Source: UBA168 sp011055275 (lineage in GTDB: Archaea > Thermoproteota > Thermoprotei_A > Marsarchaeales > UBA168). Taken from it: a stretch of 64,000 nt of DNA. Below are positions 1-8,038 of the stretch, piece by piece (the first letter of the stretch is position 1; each line of letters opens with the position of its first letter). Location: NCBI GenBank assembly GCA_046635845.1, contig JAQQXN010000002.1; one strand, given 5' to 3'. The translations under genes were made by a program, and so were the position numbers. The notes under the pieces are model-generated. The model searched no databases, had not been told where the DNA came from, and was given only the letters and a program-made list of their open reading frames with translations.

Positions 1-55
1 CAGCCCTCTTCACTATGCCGACATCATATTCCTTCTCCCAGTTTTTGATGGACAT
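1..55 (-). CDS. N-terminus of an unidentified protein (runs off window)
   Basis: An ATG on the minus strand at 53-55 opens a frame that stays open to the window edge (18 codons, starting MSIKNWEKEYDVGIVKRA). A purine-rich stretch lies just upstream, and a TTTAAG box about 30 bp before the ATG could be the promoter. It is divergent from the next gene. The visible part is too short to identify, and a chance ORF is possible. Confidence 0.4.
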   Translation of the reverse strand, partial: MSIKNWEKEYDVGIVKRA

Positions 56-184
56 AAGTCCCTTTCCCTGCCCGGCGCTTAAAGTCAGCCTCGAAAATAT
101 TTCATGCCGCCACAGGCGCAAGTTGCAGCGTGACCCAGCACCCATTTGACTAACGCTTAAACCTAAACGCATGTCTTTCTCAAA

Positions 185-724
185 TTGCAGGAAAAATCAC
201 CACACTTCGGCAAAAACGTTTATGTGGCTGAAGGGGCGCGCGTCATAGGTGACGTAACGCTTGGGGATAACGTCAGCATTTGGCCTTGCGCGGTCCTAAG
301 AGGAGACGAGGACAGCATAGAGGTTCTCGACAATTCCAACGTTCAGGACGGATCCGTACTTCACGCCGACTTCGGATACCCAGTCCGCGTTGGCAAGAGG
401 GTGACCATAGGTCACGCGGCGATAGTCCATGGGGCAAGCGTGGGTGATGACGTCCTAATAGGAATGGGATCCATAGTGTTGACAGGGGCAAGCGTGGGTT
501 CGGGAAGCATTGTAGCCGCTGGCGCGCTTATTCCCGAAGGAATGCGCGTAGAACCTGGCTCGGTGGTCATGGGAATACCTGCAAGAGTTGTAAGGAAGGC
601 AACGGAAGAAGACGCAAAAAGGATAAGAGAAAGCTATGAGGCCTATCTAAAGCTTGTCTCCTTTCACGTTAAGAAACGCCGACGCACCCAGTTACCTCGC
701 CGTTACTTCCATACAGCTGTCTAA
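185..724 (+). CDS. Gamma-carbonic anhydrase-like hexapeptide-repeat protein
   Basis: This is a 179-residue left-handed beta-helix protein of the gamma-carbonic anhydrase/YrdA/PaaY group, which forms trimers with a metal at each subunit interface. Turns such as ARVIGDVTLGDNVSIWP and SVGDDVLIGMGSIV are typical hexapeptide repeats. The three expected metal-ligand histidines are visible in LHADFG and GHAAIVHG. The start is TTG at 185. Many family members have no proven carbonic anhydrase activity, so CO2 hydration is inferred. The last 56 bp overlap the 3' end of the convergent TmcA gene, and the basic tail (KKRRR onward) lies mostly in that overlap, so the C-terminus may be a read-on extension. 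Confidence 0.85.
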   Translation: MQEKSPHFGKNVYVAEGARVIGDVTLGDNVSIWPCAVLRGDEDSIEVLDNSNVQDGSVLHADFGYPVRVGKRVTIGHAAIVHGASVGDDVLIGMGSIVLTGASVGSGSIVAAGALIPEGMRVEPGSVVMGIPARVVRKATEEDAKRIRESYEAYLKLVSFHVKKRRRTQLPRRYFHTAV

Positions 725-2705
725 GCAGCTCCGATATCTTCGCCTTATCGGTCCTCGATCCCTCTCCATCCCTGAGAAAGCGAAGCAGGGCCTCAAGGAG
801 GTCAAGCCGAGGTCTTTCCGAAGACGAGTAAGCCCTGGCAGCCCAAACCAGAAGCGGTATAGACGACTCCAGTGGCTGCTCAAGAGGTCCCTTAATTGGC
901 ATACCTATGCGCTTAGAAAGCCTTCCAAGCGTCGTCAGGCACAAAGCCATGGCCTCGGGATTGACGCCCTTAAATATTGTGGGTACCCCCATTATCCAAT
1001 GCCACATTATCTCCGGCGATCTCCCTCTCAGCATGTCCTCGACCTCCCGCTCAAGTGGCTTGACAACTATGACGCTCGGTGAACCCCCGGATCTTACGGC
1101 CTTCCACGAGATGTAAGCTGGCACGTACCCGTTCTTAACCCAAAAAGAGAGGATCTCTTCATCAACGCTGAAAGAAGCACCTAACCAGGCGGCACCCGAT
1201 TCCATGGCTTTTTTCTCCACATAGTTTAAGAGCAAAGTCCCTACGCCACGGCGCTGAAGCGCTGGATGAACGGCTATCCTCACTATTCTCTGTCCCCAGT
1301 ACCTTTCAAATCCCTTCATGCGCGACCTTCCGATCAGCTTATCAGGTATGAGATTTCCAGGAAGCTCGCCTCCTTCCTCAATGATCCTGACCTCCTCCTC
1401 GCTTAGAGGACCTTCCCGCGAGAGCTCGACTATACCCAGCGGACGGCCGCCTCCGTAAGCGGCCACAAAGCTCCTGTTGGGCAAGTCCATCATAGCGGCG
1501 AGATCATTGGGCTCATTCCTGTAATGCGCTTCAGCCAATATGGAATAGAAATCAGATATAACTTTGAAGTCGCGCGGGATCTCCCTTATCTCAACGGAAC
1601 TCATGTCAGGTTGAGGAAGCTCCGGCTTGAGCAGAAGCGTATCCTGAGCCCACCTTTCAAGCGGGTCGTCGGGCATAAACCTTATGGGGGTCACAAGCGT
1701 GATGGTAGTAACTGCGTGGCGAGCCTCTCTTTTAACCGACTCTGCAAAGCGCAGCTCGAATCCCCTACCAGATCCCTCGTAACCCTGAACGGTCGTTGCG
1801 AACACGATCTTCTTAAACTTCCTCACAAGAGAGAGGAGCGCGTCAATGGGAAACTCCGCTGCCTCATCAACTATCACCAAGTCCAAAAGCGAGGAAGGAA
1901 AGAGCAAGGCAAGGTCTATGGGCATCCACCGAAGCGATCCGCCTCTTCCCCTGAAGACCCTGTCTTCAACCCTCTTAAAACCACTTGCCCTATCAAAAAA
2001 GTCGAAGAGAACGCCAAGAGACTCGGTCCTCTTGCTTATGACCACTAAGTTTGCCCCGCGTGATTCCCTGACGTAAGCGGCAGCCCCAAGCCCTAGAGCG
2101 GCGGACTTACCCCTTCCCCTATCTCCCCTAACTATGAGCACCTTGCTCCCTTCTTTTTTGGCCATATCCTTCATCTCGTCGATGACCGTTTGCTGCTCCG
2201 GGGTCGGCTTGAATCCCCTTTTCACCTTTAGGGAAGAAGACCAGTTCAGGTTTTTCCAGAGTAACCCACGTTCCACGTCATATCCCATGCCCACTGCGCA
2301 GCTCCGCGCGGACTCAAGCACGTGCTCAACGAAGGGCGAGGGCGGACCGAACCTCAGCGCTTGAGAAGAAGGGATCGCGCCCCTCCTCTTTCCCAGCAAC
2401 AGAACTAGCAGACCTCCGGCCTTGACCAGACCAGCTGCTGCGGCTAGCGCGTTTGCGTCTAAAGCGACCCTTGCCGAAATAACAACCAAGGGTGAACCCA
2501 ACCCAAGCACGCGATCGAGTTGTTCCCATGTTACAGCTCCCCTGATGGAACCCTCCTGTGGAGACCCTATTCTAATGGCACTACCGTAAATGCCAACTAG
2601 CTCATCGATGATAGCTTCCTCTTTGCTCTCGCCTCCCATTAGCACTACCAGGCCTCTGCCCTTCGTGCGAATGACGGCCTTAGCAAACGCAGATAGCTCT
2701 GACAC
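669..2705 (-). CDS. tmcA: tRNA(Met) cytidine acetyltransferase TmcA
   Basis: This 678-residue enzyme uses acetyl-CoA and ATP/GTP to form N4-acetylcytidine in RNA (the elongator tRNA-Met wobble base in bacteria; many sites in thermophilic archaea). Domain order fits the family: an N-terminal TmcA domain, a helicase-like ATPase with Walker A VRGDRGRGKSAALGLGAAAY near residue 190 and Walker B LVIVDEAAEF, then a GNAT acetyltransferase domain with acetyl-CoA loop VHPALQRRGVGTLLLNYVEK near residue 480, and a C-terminal helical tail. Length is normal for archaeal TmcA. It stands alone, divergent from GAPDH, and its 3' end overlaps the carbonic-anhydrase-like gene. Confidence 0.95.
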   Translation of the reverse strand: MSELSAFAKAVIRTKGRGLVVLMGGESKEEAIIDELVGIYGSAIRIGSPQEGSIRGAVTWEQLDRVLGLGSPLVVISARVALDANALAAAAGLVKAGGLLVLLLGKRRGAIPSSQALRFGPPSPFVEHVLESARSCAVGMGYDVERGLLWKNLNWSSSLKVKRGFKPTPEQQTVIDEMKDMAKKEGSKVLIVRGDRGRGKSAALGLGAAAYVRESRGANLVVISKRTESLGVLFDFFDRASGFKRVEDRVFRGRGGSLRWMPIDLALLFPSSLLDLVIVDEAAEFPIDALLSLVRKFKKIVFATTVQGYEGSGRGFELRFAESVKREARHAVTTITLVTPIRFMPDDPLERWAQDTLLLKPELPQPDMSSVEIREIPRDFKVISDFYSILAEAHYRNEPNDLAAMMDLPNRSFVAAYGGGRPLGIVELSREGPLSEEEVRIIEEGGELPGNLIPDKLIGRSRMKGFERYWGQRIVRIAVHPALQRRGVGTLLLNYVEKKAMESGAAWLGASFSVDEEILSFWVKNGYVPAYISWKAVRSGGSPSVIVVKPLEREVEDMLRGRSPEIMWHWIMGVPTIFKGVNPEAMALCLTTLGRLSKRIGMPIKGPLEQPLESSIPLLVWAARAYSSSERPRLDLLEALLRFLRDGEGSRTDKAKISELLRQLYGSNGEVTGCVGVS

Positions 2706-2805
2706 GTTATGGACGGGCGGACGCTAATGAGAAAATATTTTACGATAACAGAATATTGTTAGAGACAAATAAACCTTTATACGTGTGTAGTTCACTTCCG
2801 TGAAA

Positions 2806-3831
2806 ATGGCAATCAAAGTCGGCATAAATGGGTTCGGCAGAATCGGAAGAAACTTCTACAGGGCGGCCATGTCAAACGAAGAGTTCAAGAAGAAGTTCAA
2901 GATAGTGGCTGTAAACGACATAACCGACGCGAAGACGTTGGCTTACCTATTCAAGCATGACTCAGTATTTGGGACATACCCCGGAACCGTTGAGGCGAAG
3001 GGAGATACTCTTATAATTGACGGAAACGAGGTAAAAGTCCTCGCCATAAAGGAGGGACCTACCGCTCTCCCATGGAAGGACCTCGGAGTTGAGCTTGTCC
3101 TAGAGTCAACTGGTCTTTTCACCAAGAGGGAGAAGGCAGCAGGCCATCTGGCCGCCGGGGCAAAGAAGGTGATAATATCGGCTCCGTCTGAAGATGCCGA
3201 TGCAACTATAGTGATGGGCGTTAACCACGACATATACGATCCCAACAAGCACACCGTAATATCAATGGGATCGTGCACCACCAACTGCCTTGACACGATG
3301 GTAAAGGTACTTGATGATGCCTTTGGAGTAGAGTTCGGTCTCATGTCTACCACGCACTCCTATACCAACGACCAAAGGATCCTTGACTTGCCTCACTCTG
3401 ACCTCAGAAGGGCAAGGGCGGCTGCCTTGAACATCATACCCACAACCACGGGTGCCGCTAAGACGATTGGGCAGGTCATACCCAAGCTCAACGGAAAGAT
3501 GAACGGCTTCTCTTTAAGGGTACCGACGCCTGACGGCTCCATAACCGTGCTGGTCGCGTACCTCAAGAGGGACGTGACAGTTCAGGAGGTCAACGACGCC
3601 TTCAAGAAGGCATCAGAGGGATACATGAAGGGCATAGTGGGCTACGCCACCGAACCCATAGTATCCCATGACATCGTTGGCGATCCTCACTCCTCCATAT
3701 TCGACCCGTTCGGAACCATGGTCGTAGGAGGTAGGCTGGTGAACGTCATAGGCTGGTACGATAACGAGTGGGGATTCTCCAACAGGCTTGTTGACCTCAT
3801 GCTCTACCTTTACAAGGACGTTCCAGCTTAA
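2806..3831 (+). CDS. gap: Bacterial-type glyceraldehyde-3-phosphate dehydrogenase (class I)
   Basis: Phosphorylating GAPDH of the bacterial/eukaryotic class, converting glyceraldehyde 3-phosphate, NAD+ and phosphate to 1,3-bisphosphoglycerate. The N-terminal Rossmann motif is GINGFGRIGR. The catalytic cysteine (about residue 157) lies in SMGSCTTNC and the partner histidine in STTHSYTNDQ. NDITD, together with the LP of ILDLPHSDLRRARAA, matches NAD-specific enzymes. The motifs and about 341-residue length are not those of the divergent archaeal GAPDH family. A TATA-like CCTTTATAC at 2774-2782 places transcription start almost exactly at ATG 2806, so the mRNA is probably leaderless; GTG 2800 is the alternative start. 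Direction of flux cannot be told from sequence. Confidence 0.95.
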   Translation: MAIKVGINGFGRIGRNFYRAAMSNEEFKKKFKIVAVNDITDAKTLAYLFKHDSVFGTYPGTVEAKGDTLIIDGNEVKVLAIKEGPTALPWKDLGVELVLESTGLFTKREKAAGHLAAGAKKVIISAPSEDADATIVMGVNHDIYDPNKHTVISMGSCTTNCLDTMVKVLDDAFGVEFGLMSTTHSYTNDQRILDLPHSDLRRARAAALNIIPTTTGAAKTIGQVIPKLNGKMNGFSLRVPTPDGSITVLVAYLKRDVTVQEVNDAFKKASEGYMKGIVGYATEPIVSHDIVGDPHSSIFDPFGTMVVGGRLVNVIGWYDNEWGFSNRLVDLMLYLYKDVPA

Positions 3832-3865
3832 GCGAAAGAGATAAATGCGCAGGCAAGTTTTTTTT

Positions 3866-3940
3866 GCCTCGATAGCTCAGCCTGGTTAGAGCGTCGCCTT
3901 GGTAAGGCGAAGGTCGCGGGTTCAAATCCCGCTCGAGGCT
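3866..3940 (+). tRNA. tRNA-Thr (GGT)
   Basis: A full cloverleaf is readable. The 7-bp acceptor stem pairs GCCTCGA with TCGAGGC. The anticodon arm TCGCC-TTGGTAA-GGCGA carries anticodon GGT, and the T arm is GCGGG-TTCAAAT-CCCGC. The discriminator base is T. No intron is seen and CCA is not encoded. It probably shares a transcript with the tRNA-Pro one base downstream. A T-rich run just upstream (3859-3865) and an AT-rich box near 3840 may belong to the promoter. Confidence 0.96.
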
Positions 3941-3941
3941 T

Positions 3942-4014
3942 GGGGCCATGGGCTAGCATGGTAGGCTACGTGGCTTGGGCCCACGGGACTGGAGTTCAAA
4001 TCTCCGTGGCCCCA
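3942..4014 (+). tRNA. tRNA-Pro (TGG)
   Basis: Cloverleaf with acceptor GGGGCCA/TGGCCCC, anticodon arm CGTGG-CTTGGGC-CCACG giving anticodon TGG, and a T loop TTCAAAT closed by GGAG/CTCC pairs. The 3' CCA is not encoded, and the discriminator base is A at 4014. It starts one base after tRNA-Thr. Confidence 0.95.
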
Positions 4015-4593
4015 CCTCCGAAAACAGGTATTGTTTAGCTCGTGACCATTTGCGCCTACAGGCGGGACTTTGCTCAACACCGAACCTACTCGCGTCCTAA
4101 TCCGCTTCCATGGTCTACATAGCGGTAGCCACCTCTCAGTCCATGCGTAGAGGCCTTCCCCGACCCCAGTTGGAGCTGCCACCTCCTTAAGGTCTCTCTG
4201 AGCTATCATTGAAGATACCTTCTTCCACTCTCCCCTGAACGTGTGAAGTTTCGCTTCTCCCTGCGCTAACTCAAACCCATGTTCTCCTACATGCCTTAAA
4301 ACGAGAACTCCGACTCCCTTATCCAGATCGTCTTAACCGCTTTAACCTCCCGATGCAAGGGCACTTCTTGGCTTAAGTTCGCTGGCCTCCCCATCAATAG
4401 GGCCGGATTGGCATAACTTTTTACCAGCCCGAAGCTTCCAGTCCCCCACTCAAAAGGCAGGCTTCTTCAACCCTCCTCGGAACATCACATAACCATCAGT
4501 ACGCATTACGGCAATTCTAAACTCCGCGCGTTCGGGAGGATGCGTATGTCTGTTCTGCTCAGATTAACCAATATCGAGTTTCAAAATTGGATA
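4015..4593. other. Intergenic stretch without a convincing gene
   Basis: About 580 bp between tRNA-Pro and the winged-helix gene. Minus-strand frames around 4000-4210 read for about 95 codons but resemble no family I know and run back into the tRNA. The composition is ordinary and no RNA element was recognised. A decayed mobile-element remnant beside a tRNA is possible but not shown. Confidence 0.5.
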
Positions 4594-4636
4594 TATCTAC
4601 TATACGATATGCTTTTAAGTATCTACTATACGATAT
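4594..4636 (+). promoter_or_regulatory. Twin 17-bp operator-like repeats flanking a TATA box
   Basis: The sequence TATCTACTATACGATAT occurs at 4594-4610 and again, identical, at 4620-4636, 26 bp apart. Each copy has TATC/GATA dyad ends. The TATA-like box GCTTTTAAG falls exactly between the copies, and the second ends three bases before the GTG start at 4640. This is the layout expected for a repressor that blocks TBP/TFB binding or initiation. The natural candidate is the winged-helix protein encoded just downstream (autoregulation), which is inference. Confidence 0.6.
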
Positions 4637-4639
4637 CTG

Positions 4640-5017
4640 GTGATAGATACGCCAAGAGGAAACTGCATCCGCGCGTACGGCTTAGCCCCCGGCTACGGTC
4701 CGGGCTTCGGGACAAGGTCCAGCCTTAGTGGCCCTTGGTTCGGTGCCCGTCAGCCAGAGCAAATGGGTTTCCCAGGTTTAGGATGGGCGGTTTACAGCGC
4801 GCTTGCGGAGGGATCGAAAACCGACAAAGAAGTCGCTGACTGGGTAACCTCGAAGATAAACTCGCAGATAACGCCAGAGCTTGTGGGCTCTCTGCTCCAA
4901 ATATGGGCGTTCCGCGGGATCGTTAAGAGAGATTCCAGTAACAAGTACAGCCTGACCTGGGCACCATCACCCGCTCCAACAGGACCACAACGACTCCACA
5001 ATTACAATAAAAACTGA
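4640..5017 (+). CDS. Small winged-helix-like DNA-binding protein
   Basis: A 125-residue protein with a Gly/Pro-rich N-terminus (APGYGPGFG) followed by an alpha/beta segment (GLGWAVYSALAEGSKTDKEV ... SLLQIWAFRGIVKRDSSNKY) that has the spacing of a winged helix-turn-helix, somewhat PadR-like. The same pattern occurs in the protein at 8705-9166 (RWAVIEAL ... LLDLWADGGIVTK), so the two look like paralogs. GTG 4640 fits a leaderless start about 26 bp after the TATA box; ATG 4763 is an internal alternative. Two identical 17-bp sites flank the promoter. Ligand and targets are unknown. Confidence 0.65.
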   Translation: MIDTPRGNCIRAYGLAPGYGPGFGTRSSLSGPWFGARQPEQMGFPGLGWAVYSALAEGSKTDKEVADWVTSKINSQITPELVGSLLQIWAFRGIVKRDSSNKYSLTWAPSPAPTGPQRLHNYNKN

Positions 5018-5036
5018 ACCAATTTTTATATTTTGA

Positions 5037-6065
5037 TTAATCGAGAACGATCGGTATATTAGCCCCGCATTTGGAGCAATGACCGTCGTTAAGGCCTACT
5101 ACCTGAGAGCTGAAGCCCTCGCGCCTGACCAAAAGGTTACCGCAATAAGGACAGTACGTGTTTTGATCTTCTCCTGGTACGTTGCCCACGTAAACGTACT
5201 TTAATCCCTCTTTCTTTGCTATGTCGCGCGCGCGACGAAGCAACTCAACGGAAGTCGGAGGCACGTCCCTCAACTGCGCGTCTGGGAAGAAACGCAGGAC
5301 GTGAAACGGCATATCATCTCCTATGTTATCCACCACCCAGCGAGCCAACGACGAAAGCGACGCCATGTCGTCTCCGTACTTGGTTACAAGTAGGTCGGTC
5401 ATTTCCAGGTGAATTCCGGCCTGTTTTATGGCAAGAAGAGTCTGTTTAATGACCTCGGCGTCGGGTACAGCCATCATCCTTCTGTAGAACTCAGGATTAA
5501 GCGAGCCCTTGATTCCCACGGTCATGGCATCTATGTAGCCCTTGACGTAGTCCACGGCTTCTGGCGTCATGTAACCATTGGTCACGAAAGTGTTCTTAAG
5601 TCCCCTCTTCTTCGCTTCCTTTGCAGTGTCTATGGCGTACTCCACGAATATCGTCGGCTCATTATATGTGTAGCTCACGCTCCGAGCCCCCTCATCCGAG
5701 GCAATGCGCGCTATCTCCTCAGGGGAAATCTCAAGCCCCTTAAGCTCTTTGAAGTAAGAGAGCTCCCAGTTCTGGCAGAACTTGCACCTGAAGTTGCAGC
5801 TCACTGTAGAAATTGAGAGGCTGATGGTACCAGGCAAGAAATGGTAAAAGGGCTTCTTCTCAATCGGGTCTAGATTAAGAGCGGTCACCACGCCGTACGC
5901 TTCCGTGTAGAGCTTGCCTCCTTCGTTGTACCTGACGTAGCAGTATCCCCTTTCGTGATCGGGTATCACGCACCTCCTCCAGCAGAGGTCACACTCGACT
6001 CTTTTTCCACTCAAGGGCTTGCCCAAGACCGCCTCGTGAGCTGCTAACTTGCTTTTCTCTGCCAT
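5037..6065 (-). CDS. amrS: AmrS-family radical SAM enzyme (AmmeMemoRadiSam)
   Basis: A 342-residue radical SAM protein. The [4Fe-4S] ligand motif CNFRCKFCQNW lies near residue 90, preceded by the family block VTALNLDPIEKKPFYHFLPG. An N-terminal cysteine cluster (CDLCWRRCVIP) and a C-terminal zinc-ribbon-like cluster (CPYCGN ... CSKCGA) complete the architecture. This matches the AmmeMemoRadiSam system radical SAM enzyme, related to pyruvate formate-lyase activators. The reaction is not established. The Memo and AMMECR1 partners are not in this window, so any cooperation would be with genes elsewhere. It converges with the small winged-helix gene. Confidence 0.88.
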   Translation of the reverse strand: MAEKSKLAAHEAVLGKPLSGKRVECDLCWRRCVIPDHERGYCYVRYNEGGKLYTEAYGVVTALNLDPIEKKPFYHFLPGTISLSISTVSCNFRCKFCQNWELSYFKELKGLEISPEEIARIASDEGARSVSYTYNEPTIFVEYAIDTAKEAKKRGLKNTFVTNGYMTPEAVDYVKGYIDAMTVGIKGSLNPEFYRRMMAVPDAEVIKQTLLAIKQAGIHLEMTDLLVTKYGDDMASLSSLARWVVDNIGDDMPFHVLRFFPDAQLRDVPPTSVELLRRARDIAKKEGLKYVYVGNVPGEDQNTYCPYCGNLLVRREGFSSQVVGLNDGHCSKCGANIPIVLD

Positions 6066-6357
6066 ATGAAATTAAAACGGTGGAATATAGCCCTATCATT
6101 ATGTTTAAGGCAGCGAGGCAATGTACTTGGTCATCTTACGTCATCCGTTCCGCGATTAAGACTAAGACCGGCGCGCATTGCGAACGGTTTAAGCCGCGAT
6201 AGAGGTGCAAAAAGGCGTAGCAAGATATGAAAACACCCGTCATATATGGCTTAAGCATGGTCTCACGCGCAACTACCCATAAGCGCTTCACGTGCATATG
6301 TCAACAAAGTCTTTTGAAATCGCGACACGCTTATAGCCGGAAAACACTTAAGACTCG

Positions 6358-6696
6358 ATGAGTAACCCTTCATGCGATGCGCTTCCGGAACTTCTTGACG
6401 TGAAAAGCTATGAAGAAAAGGAGGCACTATTGCGTACGTTATCCAACAAGACCAGACTAGCCCTGCTCGACGCCATGATAAAGCATGGCGAGATCTGCGC
6501 GTGCGAGGTAGAGCCTGTCTTAAAACTTGCTCAACCAACAGTAACTCTGCACCTGCAAAAGCTCTACGCCGCAGGCCTGCTTAGAAGAAGAGAAGACTCC
6601 AAGTTCACCTATTACTCCATCAGGGAAGAATACATTCCACTTGTGAAGACGGTCCTTTCGCTTAAAAAGCCCTCGCGATCAGGGCGGAAGCTCTAG
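6358..6696 (+). CDS. ArsR/SmtB-family metal(loid)-responsive repressor
   Basis: A 112-residue winged-helix repressor. The ArsR core is clear: KEALLRTLSNKTRLALLDAM, then ICACEVEPVLKLAQPTVTLH as the metal-site and recognition-helix region, and a wing GLLRRREDSKFTYYSI. The two cysteines of ICACEV sit where arsenic-sensing ArsR proteins carry ELCVCDL, so As(III) or another thiophilic metal is the likely inducer. A TATA-like CTTATAGC about 26 bp before the ATG suggests a leaderless mRNA. The 3' end overlaps by 18 bp the convergent ferredoxin gene, whose promoter carries an 18-bp palindrome. The stop codon is TAG. Confidence 0.88.
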   Translation: MSNPSCDALPELLDVKSYEEKEALLRTLSNKTRLALLDAMIKHGEICACEVEPVLKLAQPTVTLHLQKLYAAGLLRRREDSKFTYYSIREEYIPLVKTVLSLKKPSRSGRKL

Positions 6697-7056
6697 CTTC
6701 AGCCCAGGGTTCTTCTTCAGCCTCCCCTCAAGCTCCTCCTTGGCCTTTCCGGACTCAACGAGTTGTTTTGCGAGATCTCTTATACCGGAGGCGTCGGGAA
6801 ACGATATGGCGTCCCAAAGGCACGCCACTTGGCAGTTATTACAGCCCACCATGCAGTTTTCGGGGTCCAGAACGACGGCCTTCCTCTTTTGCTCGTCATA
6901 TCCAAATACGTTCCTCCTTTCCGAACACTGAACCACGCAGAGGCCGCAACCGACGCACTTGGTTTCGTCGATAACGGGCCCCCATTTTATGGCATTTCTA
7001 TCCATACCGTGCCACTTGCTGAAATCCGGCTTAGCCTCGCCTGGCACTTCTCTCAC
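6679..7056 (-). CDS. Ferredoxin-like protein with two [4Fe-4S] motifs (second of pair)
   Basis: A 125-residue soluble iron-sulfur protein. The first cluster motif is CVGCGLCVVQC near residue 35, and the second is CMVGCNNCQVACLWDAISFP near residue 70, where the spacing is slightly expanded. A charged C-terminal helix follows. It overlaps the upstream ferredoxin gene by 26 bp, so the two are translated together. The pair share the layout HG.(D/E)R ... W.P.ID ... KC.GCGLC, which points to a tandem duplication. Presumably they pass electrons between redox enzymes, but the partner is unknown. Confidence 0.82.
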   Translation of the reverse strand: MREVPGEAKPDFSKWHGMDRNAIKWGPVIDETKCVGCGLCVVQCSERRNVFGYDEQKRKAVVLDPENCMVGCNNCQVACLWDAISFPDASGIRDLAKQLVESGKAKEELEGRLKKNPGLKLELPP

Positions 7057-7429
7057 CTGCTTCTGCTTTCTTCCATGCCTCTACGTCCTCCGCGGACACC
7101 CTGTGGTCAGGATGCTTGTCTAGCCTGTCCTTGAGCTCTTTCTTTACCGTAAGGAACACCTTCTCCTTTATTATGACCTGCTTGAGAAAATGCTTTGGGT
7201 CATCGGGAAAAGATATTGCGTCCTCTGGACAGAGCTTGGCGCAAGTGGTGCAACCCATAACGCAGCTCCCCGGATTGGCCACCACCGGTAGCCCTTTTTG
7301 ATCAGACCATCTGAAGACGTCATTCCCGCAAGTAAGAAGACATAAACCGCAACCCGTGCACTTGGAGTAATCTATCTTAGGATACCAAACGTAACATGCC
7401 CTTTCCGCTCCGTGCCATGTCTTACTCAA
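7031..7429 (-). CDS. Ferredoxin-like protein with two [4Fe-4S] motifs (first of pair)
   Basis: A 132-residue protein with cluster motifs CTGCGLCLLTC and CVMGCTTCAKLCPEDAISFP, then a lysine-rich C-terminal helical region. It starts at TTG 7429, which sits about 26 bp after the AT-rich centre of an 18-bp palindrome at 7447-7464 and fits leaderless transcription. It heads a two-gene operon with the overlapping ferredoxin. No membrane segment is seen. An ArsR regulator is the convergent neighbour, and a DUF5752-like gene lies upstream on the same strand. Confidence 0.84.
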   Translation of the reverse strand: MSKTWHGAERACYVWYPKIDYSKCTGCGLCLLTCGNDVFRWSDQKGLPVVANPGSCVMGCTTCAKLCPEDAISFPDDPKHFLKQVIIKEKVFLTVKKELKDRLDKHPDHRVSAEDVEAWKKAEAGERSARRG

Positions 7430-7446
7430 TTCAATAGCTATAGATT

Positions 7447-7464
7447 GCCATATTTAAATATGGC
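7447..7464. promoter_or_regulatory. Perfect 18-bp palindrome over the ferredoxin promoter
   Basis: GCCATATTTAAATATGGC is its own exact reverse complement. Its central TTTAAA sits about 26 bp upstream of the TTG start of the ferredoxin operon, so it coincides with the TATA box. A symmetric site over the TATA box is a good candidate operator for a dimeric repressor. The ArsR-family protein encoded at 6358-6696 is the nearest candidate. Binding is inferred, not shown. Confidence 0.65.
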
Positions 7465-7516
7465 GATTTATATGCCTCCACTGATCTCTTCGATTAACGA
7501 GAACAAAACTAAAATG

Positions 7517-7852
7517 CTAGGGCCCTCCAGCGGGCTTGCCCTTCATCCTCATCATCATTTCCCTTCTGCGTTGCATCATTCCCTCGTTCATCATACTCGT
7601 TCCATGGTGATTACTTTCTAATCCTTCAAGTTTCTTAAGCGCATCATTGAAGTCCTTTACCCCAATCAGCGCTTCAGCAGCTGAATCCTCGCCAATGTAT
7701 TGAAGCCATGATACTATGTGACCCTCGCTTAAGTGGTAGTTAACGCATGCCGGATCCCTAGTGCCAATTTCCTTAAGATGCTCCTTTAACTCGCTTAGAT
7801 CATGCGCGACGCCAACGACCTTCTGATATGACTTAAAATAAAACGGCTGCAT
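7517..7852 (-). CDS. Small DUF5752-like protein
   Basis: A 111-residue soluble protein. The core KVVGVAHDLSELKEHLKEIG, then VNYHLSEGHIVSWLQYIGED and an AAEAL segment, resembles the DUF5752 pattern (YFK..., ELKEHLKEI..., YHL..GHIVSWL...IGD...A..L). The C-terminus is rich in methionine, histidine and arginine (HHGTSMMNEGMMQRRR), which might bind metal but may simply be disordered. Function is unknown. It lies upstream of the ferredoxin pair on the same strand with about 90 bp between, so it has its own promoter or a long leader. The stop codon is TAG. Confidence 0.65.
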   Translation of the reverse strand: MQPFYFKSYQKVVGVAHDLSELKEHLKEIGTRDPACVNYHLSEGHIVSWLQYIGEDSAAEALIGVKDFNDALKKLEGLESNHHGTSMMNEGMMQRRREMMMRMKGKPAGGP

Positions 7853-8038
7853 GTGTTTACTTTAGCATCGCCGTTTAAACATTCCTATCTGCTGATGGCT
7901 GCACAAATTTTATGAAGCCTCTCTTTTTCATAAATGTTTCACATAGACCGCACAGTGGAACCAGTACAAAGCTTCAATAATAAATAACGCACGAAATCCG
8001 CCCGAAGAACAGGCGCATCGGCGCGATTACAACCGTCG

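Noticed and set aside
3922..4209. 95-codon minus-strand ORF after the tRNAs
   Set aside because: It runs through both tRNA genes and has no family resemblance.
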